Source: Emticicia agri
Lineage (GTDB): Bacteria > Bacteroidota > Bacteroidia > Cytophagales > Spirosomataceae
Assembly: GCF_004168285.1 (NCBI RefSeq)
Contig: NZ_SEWF01000005.1
Coordinates: forward strand, 124,001-188,000
Reading direction: 5' to 3'
Length of the DNA stretch: 64,000 nucleotides
The notes beneath the pieces were generated by a model. The model was not told the DNA's origin, did no database searches, and saw only the letters and a program-made list of their open reading frames with translations. The translations under genes were made by a program, and so were the position numbers. Of the stretch, positions 44,140 to 52,574 are shown piece after piece (position 1 is the stretch's first letter; the number at the start of each line of letters is the position of its first letter).

Positions 44140-46671
44140 ATGAAACGCTTTGTTATTCTTTTTTGTCTGATTGCTTGTCAGGTTTCGGCACAAGTATCTA
44201 CTACAAAGCCCTGGGCTTACTGGTGGTGGATGGGTAGTGCCGTTACAAAAGAGGGAATCAGGCAAAACCTACAGGAATATGCCAAAGCGGGTTTTGGTGG
44301 TATGCACATCATTCCAATTTATGGCGTAAAAGGAGAAGAAAGCAAGTTTTTACCCTTTCTATCAAAAGAATGGTTAGATATGCTTGATTTCACCTTGCAG
44401 GAAGCTAAGAAAAATAATTTAGGCATTGACCTCACCTTAGGGACAGGTTGGCCTTTTGGTGGTAAAAATGTATCTGTTCAAGATGCAGCCCAAGCCTTTA
44501 AAATACAGGAACAAGGCGGCAAGTACACACTTACCTTTGCCCCAACCAATCAGAAAGTAAAAAGAGCCGCACCGGGTGGTGAAGGATTAGTGGTTGACCC
44601 TTTCAACAAAGCGGCTATAGAACGCTATCTGCAAACTTTTAAAGAGGCTTTCGGACAAAAAAATTATCCTGTCCGTGCTTTTTATAATGATTCCTACGAA
44701 GCCTATGGTGCTAACTGGACAGCAAATTTCTTTCAGAGATTCAAAGAACTCAGAGGATACGATTTAGCCAGGCACCTCGATGTATTGGCTAAAGAAAAAG
44801 CAGAAACCGAAAGAGAAAAACTCATTTGGGGAGATTATAATGAAACTCTCTCAGATATTCTTCATGATGATTTCACCAAAACATGGGTAAACTGGTCGAA
44901 AAAACAAGGTAAAATTACCCGTAACGAAGCCCACGGCTCACCTGCCAATATTTTAGATTTATATGCTATTGCCGACATTCCCGAAACAGAATTTTTCGGC
45001 AGTAAACCTTATGATATTCCGCTGTCTCGCATTGACCCTGATTATGAGGAAAAACGCTTTGGCGTACCTGATGCCCTGGTTTTGAAATTGGCTTCTTCTG
45101 TAGCCCATGTAACAGGTAAAAAGTTAGTGAGTTCAGAAACAGCCACCTGGCTCGGCAACCATTTTAAAGTATCACTTTCGCAAGTCAAACCTATTATTGA
45201 TGAGTCATTCACTGGGGGAGTTAATCATGTTTTTTATCATGGACTCCCTTATTCGCCACCCAATGAACCATTTCCGGGTTGGTTGTTTTATGCCTCTACC
45301 AATTTCAATCAACAAAGTCATTTCTGGGAATACCTGCCTGAATTGAACCATTATATTGCCCGTTGTCAGGAAAAACTGCAAAACAGCAAGCCGAATAATG
45401 ATATTCTGATGTATTTCCCTATCTATGATTTATGGCAATCAGTGGGTAATAAAGCTAAAACGCATGCAATAGACGTACACGCCATTATGAGAGATGGCAT
45501 GCTGAAATCTGCTTTTGGCGATGCGTGTAAAGAATTAGTTAATCATGGTTACAGTTTCGATTTTATTTCTGACTTACAACTCAAAAATGCTCAGATTGCC
45601 AAAAAACAGTTGATTACACAAGGAAAACAAGCCTACAAAGCAATCGTGGTTCCTCCTATGCAATATCTTCCGGTAGAAACATTAGTTTATTTAGATAAAT
45701 GTAAAAGCGCAGGAATCCCCGTATTTTTTGTAAATCAGTTGCCACAATCTACCACAGGTTTTCATGAATGGGACACACGCCAGAAGCAATTTGAACAACT
45801 CTTATCTAAATTTAATACAAGCATTAGTTCAAATATCATTGAGAGTTTAAAGTCAGCTAAAATCAGACAAGAGTCAATGGCTGAATCGGGTTTATCATTT
45901 ATCCGTAAGAAAAATGCAACGGGTGCTGTGTACTTTGTCAGCAACTTAGGTAATCAGTTTCAACAAGGCAATATTCAACTGGCAACTACGGCACAGGCTG
46001 TCAGATTATATGACCCACTCCATCAGAAAAGTATGTGGGTTTCAGTCAAAAAAGTCAATAACAATCTGATAGAAATACCTTTGACACTTTTTGGAGGAGA
46101 AAGTGTATTTATTGAAACCTTCAATCAAAAACCTGCCAGTGCTAAAGTATCTTCAGGCAAAAAGGCAGTTGAAACCATCACCTTGAAAGGTAACTGGAAA
46201 GTAGATTTTGTAAAAGGGCAGCCTTTTATCCCTAATTCGTTCCAGACCGATAGTCTGCAATCATGGGTTAATATGACTGACTCGACAGGTCAATACTTTA
46301 GCGGCACAGCGCATTATCAATTGCAATTCAGCTTAGATAAAAGCCAGATTAAAAACGGCTATTTAGATTTAGGCGATGTAAGAGAAATGGCAATCGTGAA
46401 ACTCAATGGCAAAGACTTAGGCAAATACTGGTCTTTACCTTTCAGGGTACCATTTACAGCAGACATGTTAAGTACCACTAATAGATTAGAAATAGAAGTA
46501 ACCAATCTATCGGCTAACCGGATTAGGTATTTAGACAAAACAGGAGTAAATTGGAAGAAATTTTATGACACCAATATGGTGGACATCCGTTATCAACCCT
46601 TTAATTCGGCTAAATGGCAACCCGTTCCATCAGGATTGTTAAGCCCTGTAAAATTAGTTTTTGAACAATAA
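44140..46671 (+). CDS. Glycoside hydrolase family 106, alpha-L-rhamnosidase type
   Basis: 843 residues, signal peptide 1-18 (CQVSAQ). The N-terminal motif PWAYWWWMGSAVTKEGI, GFGGMHIIPIYGVKG, LGIDLTLGTGWPFGG, AFYNDSYEAYG and VSSETATWLGNHF are characteristic of GH106. The C-terminal part (about 690-830, GTAHYQLQFSLDKSQ, LDLGDVREMAIVKLNGKDLGKYW) is a beta-sandwich galactose-binding-like domain usual in this family. It should release L-rhamnose from rhamnogalacturonan-type oligosaccharides. It starts 12 bases after uxaC, so both are probably in one operon with the transporter. Confidence 0.9.
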   Translation: MKRFVILFCLIACQVSAQVSTTKPWAYWWWMGSAVTKEGIRQNLQEYAKAGFGGMHIIPIYGVKGEESKFLPFLSKEWLDMLDFTLQEAKKNNLGIDLTLGTGWPFGGKNVSVQDAAQAFKIQEQGGKYTLTFAPTNQKVKRAAPGGEGLVVDPFNKAAIERYLQTFKEAFGQKNYPVRAFYNDSYEAYGANWTANFFQRFKELRGYDLARHLDVLAKEKAETEREKLIWGDYNETLSDILHDDFTKTWVNWSKKQGKITRNEAHGSPANILDLYAIADIPETEFFGSKPYDIPLSRIDPDYEEKRFGVPDALVLKLASSVAHVTGKKLVSSETATWLGNHFKVSLSQVKPIIDESFTGGVNHVFYHGLPYSPPNEPFPGWLFYASTNFNQQSHFWEYLPELNHYIARCQEKLQNSKPNNDILMYFPIYDLWQSVGNKAKTHAIDVHAIMRDGMLKSAFGDACKELVNHGYSFDFISDLQLKNAQIAKKQLITQGKQAYKAIVVPPMQYLPVETLVYLDKCKSAGIPVFFVNQLPQSTTGFHEWDTRQKQFEQLLSKFNTSISSNIIESLKSAKIRQESMAESGLSFIRKKNATGAVYFVSNLGNQFQQGNIQLATTAQAVRLYDPLHQKSMWVSVKKVNNNLIEIPLTLFGGESVFIETFNQKPASAKVSSGKKAVETITLKGNWKVDFVKGQPFIPNSFQTDSLQSWVNMTDSTGQYFSGTAHYQLQFSLDKSQIKNGYLDLGDVREMAIVKLNGKDLGKYWSLPFRVPFTADMLSTTNRLEIEVTNLSANRIRYLDKTGVNWKKFYDTNMVDIRYQPFNSAKWQPVPSGLLSPVKLVFEQ

Positions 46672-46731
46672 TCCATCACTGAAAGGAAGAGAACCCTTTC
46701 CTGAACCTAATCTTTTTTAACCCTATAAACT

Positions 46732-48027
46732 ATGGAAAAAATCGGAAAGTATCGTTGGACTATCTGTAGTCTTCTTTTTATTGCTACCACTATTAATTAC
46801 CTCGACCGAAACGTAATCTCTTATTTAAAACCTTATCTGGCCGAAGCCTTTGGCTGGACCCCTACACAGGAAGTAAACGACTACGCCAACATTGAGTTAG
46901 CCTTCAAATTTGCCTATGCCTTCGGGATGTTTTTTGCAGGTGGCTTTGTTGATAAATTCGGAACAAAATTAGGTTATGCTATTGCAACCGGGCTTTGGAG
47001 TGTGGCGGCTGTTGCTCATGCCTTTTGTACAGGCACTTTGGGTTTTATTGTTGCCCGTATTTTTTTAGGAGTTACCGAAGCCGGAAACTTTCCTGCGGCT
47101 ATTAAAGCAGTCGCCGAATGGTTTCCTCAAAAAGAAAGAGCTTTAGCTGCCGGTTTTTTCAATTCAGGCACTAATATCGGTGCTATTATAGTACCTTTAA
47201 GTGTACCCCTGATTGCTGAAACCTGGGGTTGGCAATGGGCATTTATTCTGACAGGGGTTATTGGTTTTGGCTGGCTCATTTTATGGTTTATTTATTATGA
47301 AGTACCAGAAAAACAAAAACGCTTATCAAAGGCCGAATACGATTATATTCAGTCTGATAAAGCAGAACCTGTTTCACAAGAAAGCGTCCCGTGGTCAAAA
47401 CTTCTGACTTATCGTCAGACTTGGGCGTTTGCTATTGGTAAATTCCTGACCGACCCTGTATGGTGGTTCTATTTATTCTGGTTACCTGACTTTCTGATGA
47501 AAGAATATGGTCTTTCTAAAACCGAAGTTGCCTGGCCCTCAGCATTAGTATATATCATTGGCAGTATCGGAAGTATTGCCGGAGGATGGTTACCTTTGAG
47601 CCTGATTAATAAAAAATGGCCTGCTTTCAAAGCACGTAAAACCAGTATGCTTATCTATGCCTTTGCGGTATTGCCTGTATTATTCTCACAATATTTAGGT
47701 GCCATTAATATGTGGCTGGCTGTATTGGTAATTGGTATTGCGGCATCAGCCCATCAGGCATGGAGTGCTAATATTTTCACTACGGTATCAGATATGTTCC
47801 CTAAAAAAGCAACGGGTTCTGTAACAGGTATTGGTGGGATGTTTGGTGGATTAGGGGGTATTTTATTGACCTGGTTAGTCCAGAAAAATATGTTTGTTTA
47901 TTATACCGAAATAGGGCAAATCCAGACTGGCTACTTCATTATGTTTTGTATTTGTGGGGGTGCTTATTTATTAGCATGGCTTATCATGCACTTCCTGGTA
48001 CCTACTATGAAAAAAGTAGACTTATAA
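46732..48027 (+). CDS. exuT: MFS hexuronate transporter, ExuT-like
   Basis: 431 residues with 12 membrane helices in two six-helix halves. The ACS-family motifs are clear: TTINYLDRNVISYLKPYL at helix 1, GGFVDKFGTKLGYAIATG, ARIFLGVTEAGNFPAAIKAVAEWFP and the second-half ATGSVTGIGGMFGGLGGIL. This family carries organic anions, especially hexuronates, with protons. Lying after uxaC and GH106, it should bring glucuronate/galacturonate or related acids into the cytoplasm. Other carboxylates cannot be excluded. Confidence 0.88.
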   Translation: MEKIGKYRWTICSLLFIATTINYLDRNVISYLKPYLAEAFGWTPTQEVNDYANIELAFKFAYAFGMFFAGGFVDKFGTKLGYAIATGLWSVAAVAHAFCTGTLGFIVARIFLGVTEAGNFPAAIKAVAEWFPQKERALAAGFFNSGTNIGAIIVPLSVPLIAETWGWQWAFILTGVIGFGWLILWFIYYEVPEKQKRLSKAEYDYIQSDKAEPVSQESVPWSKLLTYRQTWAFAIGKFLTDPVWWFYLFWLPDFLMKEYGLSKTEVAWPSALVYIIGSIGSIAGGWLPLSLINKKWPAFKARKTSMLIYAFAVLPVLFSQYLGAINMWLAVLVIGIAASAHQAWSANIFTTVSDMFPKKATGSVTGIGGMFGGLGGILLTWLVQKNMFVYYTEIGQIQTGYFIMFCICGGAYLLAWLIMHFLVPTMKKVDL

Positions 48028-48069
48028 TAAAAAACCTGTTTTGCTATTCAACCAAAATAAAAGTTTACC

Positions 48070-48510
48070 ATGAGAAAAATTTTTGTATTAGTTGTACTCC
48101 TATGTATTACTCAATTTTCTTTCGGGCAAGATATAAAAGCCACTATTGAAGATTTAGAAAGAAAACGCTTTGCCGCACAGGTTGCCAAAGATGGAGATTA
48201 TCTGAATAAAATCTTCGCTGATGATTTAATATATGTACATTCGAGCGGAAAAAAAGATAATAAAGAGGCCTATGTTGCGTCGGTTCTGAATGGAGGTAGT
48301 GTCTATTCAAAAGTAGATATAGAAGACATAACCGTAAGAGCCTATAATAAAGACCAGACAGCCGTTGTGAACGGAACCGTTCTGATTACGCAACCACCTG
48401 TTGATGGTAAGCCTGTGCTTTTACACTTGCGCTATCTGGTTGTTTATACCAAAGATAGCAAGAAAGGCTGGCAATTAAACTCGTGGCAGTCTTCAAGGTT
48501 ACCAAATTAA
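48070..48510 (+). CDS. Exported NTF2-like/DUF4440 protein
   Basis: 146 residues with a signal peptide (1-20, SFGQ). The SnoaL/DUF4440-type cone fold is indicated by IEDLERKRFAAQVAKDGDYLNKIFADDLIYVHSSGKK and the later WQLNSWQSSRLP ending. These proteins bind small ligands or have weak enzymatic activity, and the family has no fixed role. It closes the uronate utilisation operon, 42 bases after the transporter, and ends 1 base from a convergent Uma2 gene. Confidence 0.8.
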   Translation: MRKIFVLVVLLCITQFSFGQDIKATIEDLERKRFAAQVAKDGDYLNKIFADDLIYVHSSGKKDNKEAYVASVLNGGSVYSKVDIEDITVRAYNKDQTAVVNGTVLITQPPVDGKPVLLHLRYLVVYTKDSKKGWQLNSWQSSRLPN

Positions 48511-48511
48511 A

Positions 48512-49117
48512 TTAGTCAAGCTCAACGTTCATCGTAGATAAATACTCACCCAAATTCATTTGGATTCCTTCAATCAAATCAATGGTTTTGTTCCAATCCA
48601 CAATTCTCCAGTCTTGATGTGGTTCAGCAATCCAGATGGTTTGGGTGGTAGTAAAAACCCAAATCAGTTTTTCTACGCCAAACTCTAATAAACGCTTTGT
48701 TTTTTGAGTAACATATTGATTATCAGTGATATTACTATTATCAATATTGGTATCTACTTCGACTTGTAGCATAGGAGCTACTTCAAGGTATTTTTTCGTA
48801 AAAACAGGTATCTGGCCAGTTTTATAAACCATTATATCGCCTGATAAATTATTTTTATGGCTCAAATGCAGACCTACTTCTCCTGTAAGGGGCAAGTATA
48901 ACTTTTCATCAAGGTTTTTTATGAGCAATTTTTGTATGAATAATATAATCAAGCCTTGTAGTCCACTTGAGCCCATAATTTCCTCTAAAGTTTTATTTCC
49001 ATTCAGAACACTTTTATATCCTTTATAATAAATGGGAGTTCCGTTTAATACTTCCTTTACCAGATATTCAGGAATTTTTCTCTCTCGTTTTTTGGGAGTT
49101 AAGAGCGTCGTTTCCAT
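48512..49117 (-). CDS. Uma2 family protein (DUF820), PD-(D/E)XK-like
   Basis: 201 residues. LQVEVDTNIDNSNITDNQYVTQKTKRLLEFGVEKLIWVF contains the VEVxS...D...K-Y...GVxxxWxV pattern of the Uma2/DUF820 restriction-endonuclease-like fold; the acidic and Lys residues (E in VEVD, K in QKTK) resemble a degraded active site. Family members are abundant in cyanobacteria and Bacteroidota, often in multiple copies, and their role is not established. It interrupts a run of plus-strand genes on the opposite strand and is convergent with the NTF2-like gene. It may be a mobile or recently acquired gene. Confidence 0.8.
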   Translation of the reverse strand: METTLLTPKKRERKIPEYLVKEVLNGTPIYYKGYKSVLNGNKTLEEIMGSSGLQGLIILFIQKLLIKNLDEKLYLPLTGEVGLHLSHKNNLSGDIMVYKTGQIPVFTKKYLEVAPMLQVEVDTNIDNSNITDNQYVTQKTKRLLEFGVEKLIWVFTTTQTIWIAEPHQDWRIVDWNKTIDLIEGIQMNLGEYLSTMNVELD

Positions 49118-49174
49118 ACTATTTTATTTTATCTTTGACAAAAATACCAAAAAACAGCTATAACCCTACCATCA

Positions 49175-50449
49175 ATGAAAAAATTAGCTTCTCTATCAGG
49201 CTTCTTGTTACTCTTTCTACTGACCGGAGTGAATGCCCAGATACCGCAAGTACTGACACAAGCCAAAACAGCCGAAGAAGCAGGTTTTTCGAGTGAGAAG
49301 TTGAAGCGATTAGATACTCACTTTCAGGAAATTATAGACAAAGGTATTGCCCCCAATGTAGTTACATTGGTAGCTCGTAAAGGCAAAATTGTGCATGAAA
49401 AAGCCTTTGGATATAGTAATTTAGAACATAAGACTCCACTCAAAAAAGATGATATTTTCAGGATTGCCTCTCAATCGAAACTGATTACGACTGTTGGCTT
49501 GATGATGCTGTTTGAAGAAGGTAAGTTCTTTTTAGACGAACCTATCTCTAAATATATTCCTTCGTTCAAAAACGCTAAAGTACTGGTAAGTTATGACGAA
49601 AAAGACCGTAACAAGTATATTACTCGCCCGGCTAAATCTTCTATTACCATCCGCCAGTTACTAAGCCATTCAGCAGGGATTCCTTACGAGCACCCTTTGC
49701 AGGAATTGCCCGAATTTAAAGTACCGTTCTTTTGCTCGGTTGAGAATGATATGCTGAAAGATGTGGTAGATAAGATAGCTGTCCGTCCGCTCCTGTCAGA
49801 CCCCGGCACACAGTTTACTTACGGGCTTAATACCGATGTAATAGGCCGCTTGATTGAAGTGCTTTCGGGAATGTCGTTTGATGAGTACTTACGTAAAAAA
49901 GTACTCAATCCTTTGGGCATGAATGATACATACTTTTACTTACCTGCCGATAAAGCCAGCCGATTGGTTGAGTTATACTCTAAAGGTAGCACCGCAGATA
50001 ATCTGACTTTACACACCAACGAAACTTATCGGAAATTTGCCGTAACCGGACAACAAACCTATTTCTCCGGCGGAGCAGGTTTAGTAAGTACAATTCAGGA
50101 TTATGCCAGAATATGCCAATTGATATTAAACAAAGGGGAGTTCAATGGCAAAAAACTATTGAGTAGAAGTACCATAGACTTAATGGCAAGAAATCAGATA
50201 GGCGAAAGTTTTGTATGGGACAGGCAGGATAAGTTTGGTTTAGGCTTACAGATTATTACCCCCGAATCGCATTATGGCGATAACGCAACGCCCGGCTCAC
50301 TTACCTGGGGTGGTATGTATTGTTCAGAATATACCATCGACCCTAAAGAAGACCTGATTCTTCTGGTTTTTACTAATGTTCAACCTTATGCGCATTATTC
50401 TGATATTGTGCGTAAATTCAGGATTCTGGTATATCAGGCACTTTTGTAG
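49175..50449 (+). CDS. Exported serine hydrolase, class C beta-lactamase/DD-peptidase fold
   Basis: 424 residues, signal peptide 1-21 (VNAQ). The penicillin-binding fold shows S99-x-x-K102 (RIASQSKLIT), the YxN-type motif TYGLNTDV (about 208) and a late G-rich strand (TPGSLTWGGMY, about 375). These active-site features imply a serine hydrolase active on a peptide, ester or lactam. Homologous esterases and D-aminopeptidases exist, so an antibiotic-resistance role should not be assumed. It follows the Uma2 gene divergently, with a short leader, and seems independent of the sugar genes. Confidence 0.85.
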   Translation: MKKLASLSGFLLLFLLTGVNAQIPQVLTQAKTAEEAGFSSEKLKRLDTHFQEIIDKGIAPNVVTLVARKGKIVHEKAFGYSNLEHKTPLKKDDIFRIASQSKLITTVGLMMLFEEGKFFLDEPISKYIPSFKNAKVLVSYDEKDRNKYITRPAKSSITIRQLLSHSAGIPYEHPLQELPEFKVPFFCSVENDMLKDVVDKIAVRPLLSDPGTQFTYGLNTDVIGRLIEVLSGMSFDEYLRKKVLNPLGMNDTYFYLPADKASRLVELYSKGSTADNLTLHTNETYRKFAVTGQQTYFSGGAGLVSTIQDYARICQLILNKGEFNGKKLLSRSTIDLMARNQIGESFVWDRQDKFGLGLQIITPESHYGDNATPGSLTWGGMYCSEYTIDPKEDLILLVFTNVQPYAHYSDIVRKFRILVYQALL

Positions 50450-50489
50450 ATTTATCATCTATGCAAAGTCTTTTGAGGTGCTTTGTAAA

Positions 50490-50513
50490 GCAAACGACCT
50501 GTTATCGTTTTGC
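50490..50513. promoter_or_regulatory. Dyad upstream of dapA
   Basis: GCAAACGA (50490-50497) is complementary to TCGTTTTGC (50505-50513) with one extra T, separated by CCTGTTA. GCAAAG/CTTTG units flank it on both sides. It lies in the 123-base gap between the serine hydrolase and dapA. It could be an operator for a LacI-type or other regulator, or an mRNA 3' hairpin; it differs from the kduD/kdgF element. Confidence 0.4.
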
Positions 50514-50572
50514 AAAGTCCGATTTTCTGACGAACTTTGTCCCTCTCGACATTATCTATTATTTCAATAAAA

Positions 50573-51457
50573 ATGGCACATCCGTTAGAAGGAGTAGGTG
50601 TAGCTTTAATAACACCATTTAATGAACAGCACGAAGTTGATTTTGAGGCTTACGGTCGGCTGCTCGATTTTACAAGCACAGGTGGGGTAGATTATTTTGT
50701 TGTACAAGGTACAACAGGAGAAACCTCTACTACTTCTGCCAAAGAAAAGACTGATTTACTAAAGTATACAAAGGAACATAATCCCAAGAACCTGCCAATA
50801 GTTTATGGTTTGGGGGGCAACAATACCAAAGCAGTTTTAGAAACCATCAAGGCTACTGATTTATCAGGCGTTACAGCTATTCTATCGGTTTGTCCTTATT
50901 ATAACAAGCCTCCGCAAGCCGGGCTGATTGCTCACTTTACAGCAATTGCCGATGCCTCTCCGGTGCCGGTTTTGCTCTATAATGTTCCGGGACGTACAGT
51001 GATTAGTTTACAAATTCCGACGATTGTTGAATTAGCCAAGCATCCGAATATTATTGGGATTAAAGATGCCAGTACCATCGAAAACGCACAGGAATTAGCC
51101 AAACGTTGTCCGGAAGATTTTCTTTTATTATCTGGTGATGATAATCTGGTTACTACGTCTGTCAGCATAGGCTTCAGAGGAGTTATTTCAGTCATTGCCA
51201 ATGCTTTTCCGAAAGAATTTGGTGAATTGACCTGGGCAGCCCTGAATGGCGATTTTGACAAAGCCGCTGAAATACAGAAAAGATTTATCGATTTTGACAC
51301 CCTGCTTTATACCGAATCCAATCCGGTTGGTATTAAAAAATGCCTTGAAATTAAAGGTATTTGTAGTTCAGAAGTACGCTTGCCATTGGTAAAGGCTTCT
51401 GATGCTTTAGGAGTAAAATTAGAAAAAGCCATGAATGCCGAGGGCTTCTGGCAATAA
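50573..51457 (+). CDS. dapA: 4-hydroxy-tetrahydrodipicolinate synthase
   Basis: 294 residues from the Met at 50573, the length of DapA; the earlier ATG at 50537 adds 12 residues before the conserved start GVGVALITPFN. The (beta/alpha)8 barrel shows VQGTTGETSTTS, YYNKPPQAGLIAHF, the Tyr and Arg of LYNVPGRT and the Schiff-base Lys in IIGIKDASTI. It condenses pyruvate and aspartate semialdehyde for lysine/diaminopimelate synthesis. The family also includes KDG aldolases and sialate lyases. The GRT Arg, which binds the second carboxylate, favours DapA despite the nearby uronate genes. Confidence 0.93.
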   Translation: MAHPLEGVGVALITPFNEQHEVDFEAYGRLLDFTSTGGVDYFVVQGTTGETSTTSAKEKTDLLKYTKEHNPKNLPIVYGLGGNNTKAVLETIKATDLSGVTAILSVCPYYNKPPQAGLIAHFTAIADASPVPVLLYNVPGRTVISLQIPTIVELAKHPNIIGIKDASTIENAQELAKRCPEDFLLLSGDDNLVTTSVSIGFRGVISVIANAFPKEFGELTWAALNGDFDKAAEIQKRFIDFDTLLYTESNPVGIKKCLEIKGICSSEVRLPLVKASDALGVKLEKAMNAEGFWQ

Positions 51458-51472
51458 GAAAACATATATTTA

Positions 51473-52387
51473 TTATTGTAAAGGTGAGTCAATCTCACCT
51501 TTTTCAATTTTATAGGTAGTCAGTGCTTCTCTTACAGTAATGCTGATTTCAAAGCCAAGAATTAGAATAAGTGCAATCAGGTATAGCCATACCATCAATG
51601 CGATCAATGTGCCTATTGAGCCGTAAAGTTTATTATAGGAGTTAAAATTAGCCAGATAAAATGAAAAAAGGTTAGTGGCTAAAATCCCGAGGAAAGACGA
51701 TATAAAAGCACCCACATTGAAGAACTTCAGCCTTTTATGAACTGCGGGCGCAAAATAGTAGATAACACAAATACCAAAATAAAAAATCAGAAAGATGCCG
51801 CCATACCTCACTACCTGAAATAAGTAAAATGTAAAGTTTTCGTTCAGCAAACCTTTACCAAACAGAAAATCAATGATAATTCGTCCAACAACTAAGATTA
51901 CAATAGCACAAACCATTACAATAATCAATAATACCGTCAGAAAAAGCGCAATTAGTCTGGCTTTCAGGTAATTCCGTTTTTCTTTTACATGCAATGCCAT
52001 ATTAAAAGCACGCATCAGTGCCATCATGCCATTGGTAGCGGCAAAAACCGTGAAGAAAAAACCAAACGATAATATATCGCTCCGCTTTCTGCTTACAATA
52101 TCCTGTATAGTTAGTGAGGTATTTTCATAAATCCCTCGCGGCATGGCATCCTCCAGAAAATCCATAATCAACTTGTCAAGATGGTTGATTGGAATAAAAG
52201 GAATCAGGGTAAATAAGAAGATAATTCCCGGAAAAACAGCTAATAAAAAACTATAGGAAACCGAGGCCGCACGCTGGTCAATATCAAAAGTTATAATTTT
52301 TTCCCAAAGAATTTTCAACAAATTATAGAGTGAAACAGTTGTGTTCCATAGATAGATGCTTTTAAGGAAGTCTTTCAGGCGTTTCAA
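51473..52387 (-). CDS. YihY/BrkB family membrane protein
   Basis: 304 residues with about six membrane segments. The family region IDQRAASVSYSFLLAVFPGIIFLFTLIPFI, the G-rich SFGFFFTVFAATNGMMALMRAFN and GSIGTLIALMVWLYLIALILILGFEI are conserved. The family was once named after ribonuclease BN, but those reports refer to a different gene, and the real function is unknown, possibly transport or envelope maintenance. It is divergent from porX, 187 bases away, with its own promoter at 52420-52451. Confidence 0.88.
   Translation of the reverse strand: MKRLKDFLKSIYLWNTTVSLYNLLKILWEKIITFDIDQRAASVSYSFLLAVFPGIIFLFTLIPFIPINHLDKLIMDFLEDAMPRGIYENTSLTIQDIVSRKRSDILSFGFFFTVFAATNGMMALMRAFNMALHVKEKRNYLKARLIALFLTVLLIIVMVCAIVILVVGRIIIDFLFGKGLLNENFTFYLFQVVRYGGIFLIFYFGICVIYYFAPAVHKRLKFFNVGAFISSFLGILATNLFSFYLANFNSYNKLYGSIGTLIALMVWLYLIALILILGFEISITVREALTTYKIEKGEIDSPLQ
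51480..51504. terminator. Terminator of dapA inside the 3' end of the YihY-type gene
   Basis: AAAGGTGAG-TCAAT-CTCACCTTT (51480-51502) is a perfect 9-bp stem followed by two more T. It begins 22 bases after the dapA stop and overlaps the last codons of the convergent gene at 51473, so the coding sequence itself provides the hairpin. Confidence 0.75.
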
Positions 52388-52419
52388 ATGAATAGCTCTT
52401 TGGTCTTTTTACAAAAATA

Positions 52420-52451
52420 CAAATTTACTTGAATAACTATTTACATGCCAA
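52420..52451 (-). promoter_or_regulatory. Promoter of the YihY-type gene
   Basis: On the minus strand TTG (52451-52449), a 21-base spacer and TAAATTTG (52427-52420) fit the Bacteroidota consensus. The transcript would start near 52413, about 25 bases before the ATG. Confidence 0.55.
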
Positions 52452-52528
52452 TTTTCATGAATTTCTACAATATTGCAATCTACACAAATTAAGAAAAATT
52501 AAGCGTGCGTATAGGCAATAAAAGTTCA

Positions 52529-52536
52529 TATTTTTG
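52529..52536 (+). promoter_or_regulatory. -7 element of porX
   Basis: TATTTTTG (52529-52536) matches TAnnTTTG, 38 bases before the porX start codon. The -33 region lacks a clear TTG, so the promoter may be weak or need an activator. Confidence 0.5.
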
Positions 52537-52574
52537 CATTGTAGCTTTACACAATTTATAAAACCGATAATCTT

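Noticed and set aside
49175-50449. Serine hydrolase as a beta-lactamase resistance gene
   Set aside because: SxxK and YxN motifs are shared by many esterases and peptidases; nothing here specifies lactam hydrolysis.
50573-51457. DapA homologue as a KDG aldolase belonging to the uronate pathway
   Set aside because: The GRT carboxylate-binding Arg and GTTGETST motif fit DHDPS, and the gene lies behind its own promoter region after a serine hydrolase.
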